From: CAYJDG01 sp964368875
Lineage (GTDB): Bacteria > Pseudomonadota > Alphaproteobacteria > Micavibrionales > Micavibrionaceae
NCBI GenBank assembly: GCA_964368875.1
Contig: CAYJDG010000003.1
Coordinates: 19,783 to 83,782, forward strand
Direction of reading: 5' to 3'
DNA: 64,000 nucleotides
Part shown: positions 42,645-51,429 of the stretch, in pieces
How the letters are laid out: each line of letters begins with the position of its first letter
Numbering within the stretch: the first letter of the stretch is position 1
Made by a program: the position numbers and the translations under genes
Notes under the pieces: model-generated
Databases searched by the model: none
The model's input: the letters and a program-made list of their open reading frames with translations, nothing else
Told to the model about the DNA's origin: nothing

Positions 42645-43381
42645 TAGATCATCGCCATCCCGCCATTGACGTGTAGCGTTGTGCCAGTCACGTAATTGGC
42701 TTCGTCGCTGGCCAGATAAGTCACGGCGGCGGCGATATCTTCTGAGGCACCCATGCGGGCCATCGGAATGGTCGCGGAGATTTTGGCTTTCTGGTCGTCG
42801 GTCAGGACTTCCGTCATCGCGGTCGCGATAAAGCCGGGGGCAACGCAGTTAACGGTGATATTGCGGGACGCGATTTCCTGCGCCATCGCTTTCGACCAGC
42901 CGATCATACCCGCTTTCGAGGCGACATAGTTTGCCTGACCGGGATTACCCGTCACGCCGACGATAGAGGCAATATTAATGATCCGGCCCCAGCGGCGTTT
43001 CATCATCCCGCGCTGGACGGCTTTGGCGAGACGGAAGGTCGCGGTCATGTTGACAGCAATCACTTCATTCCATTCGTCTTCTTTCATGCGCATGGAAAGA
43101 TTGTCGCGCGTCAGGCCCGCATTGTTCACAAGAATATCGATCTGCGTCATCGCCGCTTCAGCATCGGCCACAAGTTTATCGACAGCTTCACCTGAGGACA
43201 AATCGGCAGGCAGAATATGCACGCGGTCACCAAGTTCGGCAGCCAGCGCTTTCAGTTTCTCTTCGTTGCGGCCCGAAATGCCAACCGTCGCGCCCTGTGC
43301 ATGCAAGGCTTTGGCAATCGCCGCGCCGATGCCGCCTGTGGTGCCTGTAACGAGAGCGGTTTTTCCTGTGAGATTAAACAT
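42644..43381 (-). CDS. fabG: 3-oxoacyl-ACP reductase
   Basis: NADPH-dependent ketoreductase of fatty acid elongation, 245 residues. TGTTGGIGAAIA is the cofactor loop, NNAG follows, then the catalytic Ser in NIASIVG and the Tyr-Lys of YVASKAG. The start at 43381 has an AAGGAT ribosome site and the family N-terminus MFNLTGKTALVTG; a longer reading into fabD is not supported. Four bases separate it from fabD. Confidence 0.96.
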   Translation of the reverse strand: MFNLTGKTALVTGTTGGIGAAIAKALHAQGATVGISGRNEEKLKALAAELGDRVHILPADLSSGEAVDKLVADAEAAMTQIDILVNNAGLTRDNLSMRMKEDEWNEVIAVNMTATFRLAKAVQRGMMKRRWGRIINIASIVGVTGNPGQANYVASKAGMIGWSKAMAQEIASRNITVNCVAPGFIATAMTEVLTDDQKAKISATIPMARMGASEDIAAAVTYLASDEANYVTGTTLHVNGGMAMI

Positions 43382-43385
43382 GAAT

Positions 43386-44342
43386 TTATCCTTGCAGTTT
43401 TTTGATGAGGGCTTCGATCTGTTCAGGTGAACCAACCGACTCGGTTTCAATATCTTTATCGATACGGCGGATCAGGCCTGAGAGAACCTTGCCTGCACCA
43501 AGCTCGATCATTTCAGTGACGCCCTGCTCTTTCATCCACATGACGCTTTCACGCCAGCGTACCATGCCGGTGATCTGGTCAACCAGCAGGCGGCGGATTT
43601 CATGCGGCTCGGTCACGCCGCATGCGGTCACGTTCGAGACGCACGGCACAACGGGTGGGCGGATCGTGGCGTCAGCCAGCGCATACGACATTTTCTGTGC
43701 GGCAGGTGCCATCAATGTGCAATGGAACGGCGCTGAGACGGGAAGTTCGATGGCGCGTTTCGCACCCTTGGCGGTTGCCATTTCCATGGCGATGGCGACC
43801 GCACCCTTATGACCACTGACCACGATCTGGCCGGGAGAGTTATCATTGGCGGACTCGCAGACCTGTTTGATCCCGGCTTGGGTGCTCGCAGCTTTCACAA
43901 CCGCTTCGACATCGGGCATTTCAAGCCCGAGGATCGCGGCCATGCTGCCGATGCCGACCGGAACGGCCTTCTGCATCGCCTGTCCGCGCAGACGCAGAAG
44001 CTTGGCGGTGTGCGCCAGCTCAAACGACCCGGCGGCCGTGAGCGCGGAATATTCGCCGAGCGAATGACCCGCGACGAAACTGATCGCCTTGGTCAGTTGG
44101 ATGCCGCCTTGACGGGTGATGACGTTGGACACGGCCATTGAAATAGCCATCAACGCAGGCTGGGTATTTTCAGTGAGATTGAGATCGGCCTCTGAGCCCT
44201 CGGTCATCAGTTTATAGAGATCCTGCCCCAGAGCCTCATTCACTTCATCGAAGGTTTCGCGGGCATCGGGGAAGGCTTCGGCGAGATCCTTGCCCATGCC
44301 GATGAACTGAGACCCCTGACCGGGGAAAACAAAGGCTCTCAT
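43386..44342 (-). CDS. fabD: Malonyl-CoA:ACP transacylase
   Basis: Loads malonate on ACP. FPGQGSQ opens the protein, the nucleophile serine is in AGHSLGEYSAL, and the active-site histidine is in SAPFHCTLM. Length 318. First gene of the operon fabD-fabG-HAD-HAD-acpP-fabF-mltG, with an AAGGAGAG ribosome site. Confidence 0.96.
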   Translation of the reverse strand: MRAFVFPGQGSQFIGMGKDLAEAFPDARETFDEVNEALGQDLYKLMTEGSEADLNLTENTQPALMAISMAVSNVITRQGGIQLTKAISFVAGHSLGEYSALTAAGSFELAHTAKLLRLRGQAMQKAVPVGIGSMAAILGLEMPDVEAVVKAASTQAGIKQVCESANDNSPGQIVVSGHKGAVAIAMEMATAKGAKRAIELPVSAPFHCTLMAPAAQKMSYALADATIRPPVVPCVSNVTACGVTEPHEIRRLLVDQITGMVRWRESVMWMKEQGVTEMIELGAGKVLSGLIRRIDKDIETESVGSPEQIEALIKKLQG

Positions 44343-44383
44343 GGGAACTCTCCTTGATGATTCGCGTTGGCTTTTACGGGCGC

Positions 44384-44412
44384 ATTCAACGTAAGCACCC
44401 GTAATGAGTCAA
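44384..44412 (-). promoter_or_regulatory. fabD operon promoter
   Basis: On the minus strand TTGACT, 17 bases, TTGAAT. Start of transcription would be near 44377, about 35 bases before the fabD ATG. Confidence 0.5.
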
Positions 44413-44476
44413 GCCTGCGTCTTTCCGCCAGTTTTTTCCTTCACTGATATGCCTGCTCTTTCAGGGAGTTACCGTA

Positions 44477-44593
44477 ATGCACCAAACAGCGAAATCCTTA
44501 TTAGGTGTTGCTAATTTGCAACGGTCGCTCAAATTTGGTATACAAGATCTTAATAACACGCAGCGAAATCAAAATAATGTTTCCCCGCCATAA
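44477..44593 (+). CDS. Possible small protein, 38 aa
   Basis: ATG at 44477 follows AGGGAG by eight bases and opens 38 codons (MHQTAKSLLGVAN...NNVSPP). The composition is Gln/Asn-rich and there is no homology evidence. A good promoter (44516-44544) lies inside it, which argues that it is a chance frame or belongs to an alternative transcript. It is the only candidate gene in the 400-base gap between fabD and the gene at 44742. Confidence 0.25.
   Translation: MHQTAKSLLGVANLQRSLKFGIQDLNNTQRNQNNVSPP
44516..44544 (+). promoter_or_regulatory. Strong promoter with a long leader
   Basis: TTGCAA, exactly 17 bases, TATACA. Transcription near 44551 would give the gene at 44742 a leader of about 190 bases. 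The leader has no clear T-run hairpin; its function, if any, is not evident. Confidence 0.55.
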
Positions 44594-44741
44594 TAGGCTG
44601 GAGAAATAAAATTGCGTGACAGGGACGGGCTACAGATTTTAACCCGACATATTTAATGCGTTCTGAGTTGTTGCGAAGCCTGGCGGCTGAAACAGGAAAA
44701 CTTTGAACCTAACAAACAGGAACCATTACATGGAGGTTTTT

Positions 44742-45032
44742 ATGAATTGCTCAGTGATCCACTCGAATATCCGCACCGTCCTTGAAGAAACCAGCACCGC
44801 CTATTCCACTGTGGTCGATACCGAAGGCCAGCCAAATATGGATTATGCAGGCTATTGCTGCCACACCTCACTCAACCGCTTTCGCCAGTCGCTCGACAAT
44901 CCGGCCCTGCCGGCTGAGCGCCTCGAAAGCCTGCTGCGACGCGCGGCCCGCAAATACGCATCGGACTCACCGGAAAAGAACTGGACCATGGTCATGGCCC
45001 GGTACATTTCCCGTCACGCCAATGCGAACTAG
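44742..45032 (+). CDS. Hypothetical protein, 96 aa
   Basis: A small soluble helical protein with a strong TGGAGGT ribosome site five bases before the ATG. Three cysteines occur early (MNCS, YCCH). The C-terminal half is basic and helical (ERLESLLRRAARKYASD, then MARYISRHANAN). It has its own promoter and terminator, so it is a single-gene unit. No family recognised. Confidence 0.6.
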   Translation: MNCSVIHSNIRTVLEETSTAYSTVVDTEGQPNMDYAGYCCHTSLNRFRQSLDNPALPAERLESLLRRAARKYASDSPEKNWTMVMARYISRHANAN

Positions 45033-45122
45033 GGTGTGACGACACGCCCCGTATCTCTAGGAGTTGATCGGTTTTGAGGGTCTTCACGGTTCTCCCACCC
45101 TCGATCCCCCGACACCCACTAG

Positions 45123-45152
45123 CCCCGCCCCCTCCGGCGGGGTCTTTTTTTT
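45123..45152 (+). terminator. Intrinsic terminator before rpsF
   Basis: CCCCGCC, a six-base loop, GGCGGGG, then TC and eight T. It ends the transcript of the 96-residue protein, 90 bases past its stop. Confidence 0.92.
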
Positions 45153-45225
45153 GGCGATTTTGCTTGCTTTAGAACATCCGGACTGCTTAAACACCCCCAT
45201 TAAACCTTGCTGACCCCGCCCTTTG

Positions 45226-45231
45226 TATAAG
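45226..45231 (+). promoter_or_regulatory. -10 box of the rpsF operon
   Basis: TATAAG about 64 bases before the rpsF ATG. The -35 partner is not clear; TTGCTG lies upstream but only 13 bases away. Confidence 0.35.
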
Positions 45232-45235
45232 GGAT

Positions 45236-45283
45236 GGCCGAGGTCAGCTTCTCCCGGCCAATGAAGGTCCGGGACGAAACCGG
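45236..45283 (+). promoter_or_regulatory. Structured rpsF leader, candidate S6:S18 autoregulatory RNA
   Basis: The leader folds into a GGCCG/CGGCC stem (45236-45259) followed by CCGG/CCGG with a seven-base loop next to the ribosome site AAGGAG. In other bacteria the S6:S18 complex represses its own operon by binding a leader RNA with an exposed CCG. This match is by general layout only. Confidence 0.3.
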
Positions 45284-45294
45284 AAGGAGATCAC

Positions 45295-45660
45295 ATGCCA
45301 TTATACGAAACCGTGTTCATGACACGGCAGGACGTAGGTGCTGCTCAGGTTGAAGAGCTGACCAAAATGTTCTGCGATATCATCACCAAAGACGGCGGTA
45401 AAATTGCGAAGACCGAACAATGGGGTCTGCGCACTCTCGCCTACAAAATCAACAAAGCCCGTAAGGCGCACTACACACTGATCGAAATGGACAGCCCGGC
45501 CGCGGCCATGCTGGAAATGGAACGTCAGATGCGCATTCACGAAGACATCGTCCGTTACATGACGATCGCAATCGATGAGCCGTCAAAAGGCCCGTCGGCG
45601 ATCATCGACAAGAGCAACGACAACGATGCTTACCCACCACGCGAAGAGGAAGTAGCATAA
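45295..45660 (+). CDS. rpsF: 30S ribosomal protein S6
   Basis: A 121-residue small-subunit protein binding S18 and 16S rRNA. Seen are MPLYETVFMTRQD, the GLRTLAYKINKARKAHYTLI core and RQMRIHEDIVRYMTI. The acidic tail after 100 (SKGPSAIIDKSNDND) is typical. It is the first gene of rpsF-rpsR-rplI with an AAGGAG site; rpsR starts on its stop codon (TAATG). Confidence 0.97.
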   Translation: MPLYETVFMTRQDVGAAQVEELTKMFCDIITKDGGKIAKTEQWGLRTLAYKINKARKAHYTLIEMDSPAAAMLEMERQMRIHEDIVRYMTIAIDEPSKGPSAIIDKSNDNDAYPPREEEVA

Positions 45661-46049
45661 TGTCCGCACCAGAAGCAGCCCCACAGAAGAAAACCTTCTT
45701 CCGTCGCCGCAAGACCTGCCCATTCAGCGGTCCTAACGCACCAGCCATCGACTGGAAAAACACCCGCATGCTCGGCCGTTATATCTCCGAGCGCGGCAAG
45801 ATCGTCCCAAGCCGTATCACTGCCGCTTGCCAGAAGAAACAACGCGAACTGGCTCTGGCCATCAAGCGCGCCCGTTTCATGGCTCTGCTGCCATACGTTC
45901 GCGTTGAAGGCGACCAATCCAGCCGTCGTCCATCGACTGGTGGTTATGGTGACCGTCCGGATCGTGGCGATCGTCCATCGTATGATCGTGGCGACCGTCC
46001 GTCCTATGGCGACCGCTCCGAGCGCCCTGATACACAGGAAAGGAACTAA
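45660..46049 (+). CDS. rpsR: 30S ribosomal protein S18 with repetitive C-terminal tail
   Basis: Residues 1-83 are a normal S18 (RRKTCPFSG, IDWKNTRMLGRYISERGKI, IKRARFMALLPY). The remaining 45 residues are an added low-complexity tail of GDRPSY-like repeats rich in Gly, Asp, Arg, Pro and Tyr. S18 proteins usually end near residue 80-95. The tail resembles RNA-binding disordered RGG/GDR tails. Its start overlaps rpsF by one base. Confidence 0.95.
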   Translation: MSAPEAAPQKKTFFRRRKTCPFSGPNAPAIDWKNTRMLGRYISERGKIVPSRITAACQKKQRELALAIKRARFMALLPYVRVEGDQSSRRPSTGGYGDRPDRGDRPSYDRGDRPSYGDRSERPDTQERN

Positions 46050-46054
46050 CAACC

Positions 46055-46744
46055 ATGCCTACTCAAATCATCCTGTTGGAACGCGTTGAGAACCTCGGCC
46101 AGATGGGCGAGATCGTCAACGTCAAGCCGGGCTTCGCCCGCAACTTCCTCCTGCCGCAACGTAAAGCTCTGCGCGCAACCAAGGAAAATGTCGCTTTCTT
46201 CGAAGCTCAGAAAAAAGTTCTGGAAGCCCAGAACTTGAAGAAAAAAGAAGAAGCACAAAAAGTTGCGACGAAACTCGACGGCCTCAAAGTCATCGTCATC
46301 CGTCAGGCTGCCGAAGGCGGTCAATTGTACGGATCGGTTGCCTCCCGCGATATCGCTGAAGCTATTACAGCTAAAGGGATTCAGGTTGGCCGCAGCCAGG
46401 TTATCCTGAACGATGCGTTCAAAACCATCGGTCTCTTCCCGGTCAACGTGACGCTTCACCCAGAAGTGAAAGTTGCGATCACCCTGAACATCGCCCGCTC
46501 AGAAGCGGAAGCGAAAACCCAGGAGAAAACCGGTAAAGCTGCGATCGTTGATTACAACGCCCGCGAAGAAGAGCCGAAGATCGACAAGTCAGCCCTCCTC
46601 GAAGAGAGCGTCATTGCCGAAGAAGAAGCCAAAGCCCAGGCGATTGCCGCTGAAAACGCTGAAGACGAAGAAAAACGTCAAAAGCGCGCAGCCAAAAAAG
46701 CTGCCAAGGCTGAAGCCGAACCTTCTGAAGAAGACGCCGCTTAA
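46055..46744 (+). CDS. rplI: 50S ribosomal protein L9 with extended C-terminus
   Basis: A 229-residue L9. Residues 1-50 form the rRNA-binding domain (LLERVENLGQMGEIVNVKPGFARNF in part), then the long helix, then the C-terminal domain to about 150. A highly charged tail with runs of Ala, Glu and Lys follows. Extended L9 tails occur in alphaproteobacteria, though this one is long. A terminator follows. Confidence 0.95.
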   Translation: MPTQIILLERVENLGQMGEIVNVKPGFARNFLLPQRKALRATKENVAFFEAQKKVLEAQNLKKKEEAQKVATKLDGLKVIVIRQAAEGGQLYGSVASRDIAEAITAKGIQVGRSQVILNDAFKTIGLFPVNVTLHPEVKVAITLNIARSEAEAKTQEKTGKAAIVDYNAREEEPKIDKSALLEESVIAEEEAKAQAIAAENAEDEEKRQKRAAKKAAKAEAEPSEEDAA

Positions 46745-46764
46745 GCCTTATATAATTTCAAAAG

Positions 46765-46792
46765 AAGCCGCCGGGAAACTGGCGGCTTTTTT
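46765..46792 (+). terminator. Intrinsic terminator of the rpsF operon
   Basis: AAGCCGCC, an eight-base loop and GGCGGCTT run into six T in all, 20 bases past the rplI stop. Confidence 0.9.
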
Positions 46793-46848
46793 ATTAGTCG
46801 GATTCTTGTGCTAAGCTGTCCGCATATTTAGATTCATATGAGGCTACT

Positions 46849-47112
46849 ATGTTTTTTATACTTGTTATTCTGGCGCTTACTGCCGTGATTTGGGCCAGTG
46901 TCCAATTAAAACTCAAAACCCTTGGCTATATAAATCTCGTTGGCATAATTACAGCGCCGCTTTACGCGTGGTGGGCTCTTTCGACCTGCGAAGGTGACTG
47001 TGGCATACGGATAGATTTTCTGGCTATCAGTGTGTTATTAGCCGTCACCATGATTATTTTCTTACTGCGCGCCGGGCTGGCCATGATCCGGAAAAATAAA
47101 TCTGAGTCATAA
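46849..47112 (+). CDS. Small membrane protein, 87 aa
   Basis: Three hydrophobic helices (3-20, 28-45, 55-75) ending in a basic tail (IRKNKSES). Between helices 2 and 3 is CEGDC, a possible disulfide or metal site facing the periplasm. A TGAGG ribosome site is weakly placed. It is AT-richer than the flanks. No family recognised. Confidence 0.5.
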   Translation: MFFILVILALTAVIWASVQLKLKTLGYINLVGIITAPLYAWWALSTCEGDCGIRIDFLAISVLLAVTMIIFLLRAGLAMIRKNKSES

Positions 47113-47176
47113 AGGCTTATCCCCGCTATTAACAAAAAATAAGAAAGCCTTTCTGGCACCCGCGCCTCTCATTTGC

Positions 47177-47182
47177 TAGGCT
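47177..47182 (+). promoter_or_regulatory. Possible extended -10 box of a leaderless dnaB mRNA
   Basis: TAGGCT, preceded by TG one base upstream (extended -10), lies six bases before the dnaB ATG, and no ribosome site is visible. No good -35 box is seen. Weak member of the leaderless set. Confidence 0.3.
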
Positions 47183-47188
47183 CTTCCC

Positions 47189-48688
47189 ATGTCCGCACTC
47201 GCCGATCTCAAAAAAGTTGTTTCAAACTCAGCGCCCGTCGCCGAGAACGATTCGTATCGCCTCGTCCCGCAAAATCTCGAAGCCGAGCAGGGTTTGCTGG
47301 GGGCGCTTCTGATCGACAATCGCAACCTTGAAAAAGTCGGCGACTTTCTCAAGGACATCCATTTTTATGCCCCAGCTCATCAACGCATCTATCAGGCCAT
47401 CATCGCGCTTAATGATCGTGGCCAGACCGCGTCACCCGTTACATTGAAGTCCTATTTCGAAAAAGATCAGGACCTTGAATCCGTCGGCGGCGCGTCCTAT
47501 CTCGTCGATCTGGTCGGCAGCGTCATCAGCATCGTCAATACCGAAGACTATGGCCGCACGATTTATGATCTTTATCTGCGCCGCGAACTGATCTCGTTCG
47601 GCAACGAAGTTGTCACCGACAGTTTCACCCATGATATCGAGCGCACCGCGCAGGACACGATTGAAGACGCAGAGAGCAAGCTTTATAAGCTCGCCGAAAC
47701 TGGCGAAGTCAAAGCGAGCTTTGTAACGCTGCGCGACTCCATCCTTGTTTCGATCGAAAACGCTGAAAAAGCCTTCAATACAAAAGGCATGGTCACCGGG
47801 GTCACGACCGGCCTCAAAGATCTCGATGAAAAACTGGGCGGCCTGCATGGCTCCGACCTGATCATTCTGGCTGGACGGCCATCGATGGGTAAAACCGCGC
47901 TCGCTACCAACATCGCGTTCAACGCTGCGAAAGCCTATTCGGTCAGCGGCGGCAAAGAGGGCGCGATCACCGCCTTCTTCTCGCTTGAAATGTCGCACGA
48001 CCAGCTGACCACACGTATCCTCGCCGACCAGTCGAGCATCTCGTCCGACGCCCTGCGCAAAGGCAATATCACCGAGCAACAATTCCGTGATTTCGCGCAA
48101 GCCGCGCACACGCTCTCACTCATTCCTCTCTATATCGATGACAGTCCGGCTCTTTCGATTGGCGCGGTCCGTACGCGCGCGCGCCGCCTGAAGCGCCAGC
48201 ACGGCCTTGGTATGATCGTCATCGATTATCTGCAACTCCTGCGCGGCTCCGGCTCGAAACAATCCGAAACCAACCGCGTGCTGGAAATTTCTGAAATCAC
48301 GCGCGGCCTGAAAGCGCTCGCCAAGGAACTTCAGGTTCCGGTTCTCGCGCTCTCGCAGCTCTCGCGGGCGGTTGAACAGCGTGAAGACAAACGCCCGATG
48401 CTCTCGGACCTGCGGGAATCTGGCTCGATCGAACAGGATTCGGACGTCGTCATGTTCGTTTACCGCGAAGAATATTACCTCGCCCGCGAAGAGCCTGCCC
48501 AGCGCGCCTCAGAGGGCGCAGATAAATTCAACGAGCGTTATGCCGATTGGTCACAACGCTTGCAGGATACTGCCAATATGGCCGAAGCTGTGATCGCCAA
48601 GCAGCGTCATGGCCCGATTGGTATTGTTAAAATGCAATTTGACCCTAACTTTACCCGTTTCCGTGATCTCGACACACACCATCGTTAA
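47189..48688 (+). CDS. dnaB: Replicative DNA helicase
   Basis: The 499-residue hexameric helicase of the replication fork. The N-terminal domain (25-125) opens with PQNLEAEQGLLGALL; the RecA-like domain has Walker A AGRPSMGKTAL near residue 230, Walker B MIVIDYLQLL and the LSDLRESGSIEQDSD motif. No intein is present. Followed two bases on by alr. Confidence 0.97.
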   Translation: MSALADLKKVVSNSAPVAENDSYRLVPQNLEAEQGLLGALLIDNRNLEKVGDFLKDIHFYAPAHQRIYQAIIALNDRGQTASPVTLKSYFEKDQDLESVGGASYLVDLVGSVISIVNTEDYGRTIYDLYLRRELISFGNEVVTDSFTHDIERTAQDTIEDAESKLYKLAETGEVKASFVTLRDSILVSIENAEKAFNTKGMVTGVTTGLKDLDEKLGGLHGSDLIILAGRPSMGKTALATNIAFNAAKAYSVSGGKEGAITAFFSLEMSHDQLTTRILADQSSISSDALRKGNITEQQFRDFAQAAHTLSLIPLYIDDSPALSIGAVRTRARRLKRQHGLGMIVIDYLQLLRGSGSKQSETNRVLEISEITRGLKALAKELQVPVLALSQLSRAVEQREDKRPMLSDLRESGSIEQDSDVVMFVYREEYYLAREEPAQRASEGADKFNERYADWSQRLQDTANMAEAVIAKQRHGPIGIVKMQFDPNFTRFRDLDTHHR

Positions 48689-48690
48689 TC

Positions 48691-49755
48691 ATGTCTCGCA
48701 ATTCATCCCGTATTACCATTGATCTCGCTGCACTTGGTGCGAACTACGATCTCATTAAAAGCAAGGTTGCACCGACCTGCATGGTGTCCGCGGTCGTCAA
48801 GGCCAATGCCTATGGCACAGGCATCGAACAGGCGGCGAAAGTTCTCGAAAGCAAAGCCTGCCCTTATTATTTTGTGGCAACGCTTGATGAAGCACTCACC
48901 TTACGCAAATATACCCAGAAACCTATCGCCGTTCTCGGCGGACTTTATCCCGGCGCAGAAAACGAATACGGCGTAAATGGCGTCGTCCCGGTGATGAATA
49001 GCGTCGAGGAAATTCGTCGCGATACGTACAACCGTCCCGCCATTTGGCACGTCGACACCGGTATAAACCGTCTGGGGTTGGATGTTCCTGATGTCATTTC
49101 TCTGCTTGAGAGCAATTTCCGTCTGCCCTCGATGGTCATGTCACATTTTGCTTGTTCGGATGAATCCCGCAACCCGATGAACCAGACGCAGGCACAGCGG
49201 TTTACGCAGGTCGCGAACTACCTGCCGCTTGCCAAGAAATCTCTCGCCAATTCATCGGGCATCTTCCGCGATCCGGCCTGGCATCACGATATGGTCCGCC
49301 CCGGCATGGCCCTCTATGGCCTCAACCCGACTCCTGAGAAACCCAACCCGATGCAGCCCGTGGTCGGACTTGAGACGCGACTGCTGCAGGTTAAACCTGC
49401 CCGTGCCCGCGATACGGTCGGTTATGGTGCGACCTATACCATTCCGCAGAATACGACCATCGGCATCGTCGGGCTTGGCTATGCCGACGGTTTCCTACGC
49501 TCGGGTAGCAACAGCGCGAAACTTTACTGGCAAGGCCAGCCCTGCCCGGTATTGGGCCGCGTCTCGATGGACCTGATCGCCGTCGATCTGGGCAGCCTGC
49601 CTCAGGACCAGCCACAGCCCCATGATACGGACTGGCTCGAAGTCCTCGGCCCTCATCAGAGCGCCGACCAACTGGCCACCTCCTGTGGCACGATTGGCTA
49701 TGAAATTCTGACCTCCTTAAGCCGTCGGTCAGAACGGGTTTATAAAGGCCTCTAA
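48691..49755 (+). CDS. alr: Alanine racemase
   Basis: A PLP enzyme of 354 residues making D-alanine for peptidoglycan. The PLP lysine is in VVKANAYGTG (about K37); the catalytic tyrosine is in VGYGATY near 245, and the conserved Arg in the PLP phosphate region is present. It follows dnaB two bases later, a pairing frequent in alphaproteobacteria. Confidence 0.95.
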   Translation: MSRNSSRITIDLAALGANYDLIKSKVAPTCMVSAVVKANAYGTGIEQAAKVLESKACPYYFVATLDEALTLRKYTQKPIAVLGGLYPGAENEYGVNGVVPVMNSVEEIRRDTYNRPAIWHVDTGINRLGLDVPDVISLLESNFRLPSMVMSHFACSDESRNPMNQTQAQRFTQVANYLPLAKKSLANSSGIFRDPAWHHDMVRPGMALYGLNPTPEKPNPMQPVVGLETRLLQVKPARARDTVGYGATYTIPQNTTIGIVGLGYADGFLRSGSNSAKLYWQGQPCPVLGRVSMDLIAVDLGSLPQDQPQPHDTDWLEVLGPHQSADQLATSCGTIGYEILTSLSRRSERVYKGL

Positions 49756-49799
49756 AATCTCTTGGTACAGGGCTAAATTCTGTGTAAAACCATAGAGTT

Positions 49800-50618
49800 A
49801 TGAGCGAAGCCACTCCCCACAACCCGAAGTCGTCCGCGACCATCATTCTTGATGGCTGCACCGCAATCGGCCACAGCATCCTCAATATTTTTCAAACGAT
49901 TGGCGCAATCGCCATGTTTGCAGGACAAACCATCGGTCACATGCTGACCCCGCCTTTGTTCGTGCGTCATATCTTCCGCCAGTTCATCGACATCGGCTAT
50001 TACTCGCTCCCTGTGGTTGGCATGACCGCGCTCTTCACCGGCATGGTGCTCGCTTTGCAGAGCTTCACCGGCTTCAGCCGCTTCAATGCGGAGAGCGCCA
50101 TAGCGTCCGTTGTGGCCCTTTCGATTACGCGCGAACTCTCACCCGTCCTTGCCGGATTGATGGTCGCGGGCCGTGTTGGTGCGTCGATTGCGGCTGAGAT
50201 CGGCACGATGCGCGTCACTGAACAGATCGATGCCCTGACCACCCTGTCCGTCAACCCGATGAAATATCTGGTCGTGCCGCGCGTTATTGCAGGCACGCTC
50301 ATGCTGCCGGTGCTGGTTTTAATTGGCGATATCATTGGTGTTTTTGGCGGGTATCTCGTCAGCACCCACATCCTGGGCTTCAGTGCCGGGAATTATCTGA
50401 CGCAAACGTTTGACGTGCTTGAACAGATCGATGTTGTGTCTGGTCTCGTCAAAGCTGCGGCTTTTGGGTTTGTCGTGACGTTAATGGGCTGCTTCCATGG
50501 CTATAATTCCGAGCGCGGTGCGCAAGGCGTCGGTGCCGCAACCACCAACGCAGTCGTGTCCTCTTCAATCTTTATTCTGATCCTGAACTACCTCCTGACG
50601 CAGGTGTTCTTCTCGTGA
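49800..50618 (+). CDS. mlaE: MlaE-family phospholipid transport permease
   Basis: A 272-residue inner-membrane permease of the Mla/Mce importer group with about five to six helices. The EQID signature appears in AEIGTMRVTEQIDALTTL, with the preceding SIAAEIGTM loop. It moves phospholipid between the outer-membrane lipid system and the inner membrane together with MlaF, whose GTG start overlaps its stop by four bases. MlaD, MlaB and MlaC genes are not in the window. Confidence 0.92.
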   Translation: MSEATPHNPKSSATIILDGCTAIGHSILNIFQTIGAIAMFAGQTIGHMLTPPLFVRHIFRQFIDIGYYSLPVVGMTALFTGMVLALQSFTGFSRFNAESAIASVVALSITRELSPVLAGLMVAGRVGASIAAEIGTMRVTEQIDALTTLSVNPMKYLVVPRVIAGTLMLPVLVLIGDIIGVFGGYLVSTHILGFSAGNYLTQTFDVLEQIDVVSGLVKAAAFGFVVTLMGCFHGYNSERGAQGVGAATTNAVVSSSIFILILNYLLTQVFFS

Positions 50619-51388
50619 AAACCAAGCTGAAACTCACCGGTGTCAAAAAAAGCTTTGGCAGTAAGACTGTTTTGCAGGGGATCGATCTTGAGATCCCTGA
50701 AGGCAAATCCTTGGTTATTATTGGCGGTTCGGGTACCGGAAAATCAGTCATGCTCAAATGCGTCCTTGGTTTGATCCGTCCAGACGAGGGCTCGGTCCAG
50801 GTTGACGGTCAGGAATTGACCACTATGAAAGCCCGCGAGCGGGAAGAGATGATGCGTAAATTTGGCATGCTCTTTCAGGGCGGCGCGCTGTTCGACAGCC
50901 TGCCCGTCTGGCAGAACGTCGCCTTTGGCCTGATCCATGGCAAGCGCATGGACAAAGACGAAGCCCGCACCATCGCCGTTGAGAAGCTTCGTGCTGTCGG
51001 CCTTGGGGCTGCGGTCGCCAATCTCTACCCGGCAGAACTTTCTGGTGGCATGCAGAAACGCGTCAGCCTCGCCCGGGCGATTGCCACATCTCCGGAAATC
51101 ATCTTTTTCGACGAACCGACCACGGGCCTAGATCCGATTATGGCCGATGTTATCAACGACCTGATCGTTGAATGCGTGAAAAATCTCGGCGCAACCGCCC
51201 TCTCCATCACCCATGACATGGCCTCGGCCCGGAAGATCGCGGACGAGGTCGCCATGATTTATGAAGGCCGGATCATCTGGAAAGGCCCGGTCGGCGATCT
51301 CGACCATTCGGGCAACCCGTATGTCGACCAGTTCATCCACGGACGTGCTCGGGGACCGATCACCGACATCGCCACCCGCGCTGCCTAA
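50615..51388 (+). CDS. mlaF: MlaF-family ABC ATPase
   Basis: The ATPase partner of MlaE, 257 residues. Walker A GGSGTGKS is at 37-44, Q-loop in MLFQGGALFDSLP, signature LSGGMQKR, Walker B FFDEPTTGLDP and H-loop SITHD. The GTG start lies in the GTGA overlap with mlaE. The SGGMQKR form with Met is typical of MlaF. Confidence 0.95.
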   Translation: MKTKLKLTGVKKSFGSKTVLQGIDLEIPEGKSLVIIGGSGTGKSVMLKCVLGLIRPDEGSVQVDGQELTTMKAREREEMMRKFGMLFQGGALFDSLPVWQNVAFGLIHGKRMDKDEARTIAVEKLRAVGLGAAVANLYPAELSGGMQKRVSLARAIATSPEIIFFDEPTTGLDPIMADVINDLIVECVKNLGATALSITHDMASARKIADEVAMIYEGRIIWKGPVGDLDHSGNPYVDQFIHGRARGPITDIATRAA

Positions 51389-51429
51389 AGTCCTTTAAAA
51401 CAGTTTCTTTCTATGCAATACCTAAGTCC

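Noticed and set aside
47111..47152. AAAGGCTT/AAGCCTTT repeat before dnaB
   Set aside because: Eight-base stem with a 26-base loop and only three T after it; too weak to call a terminator.
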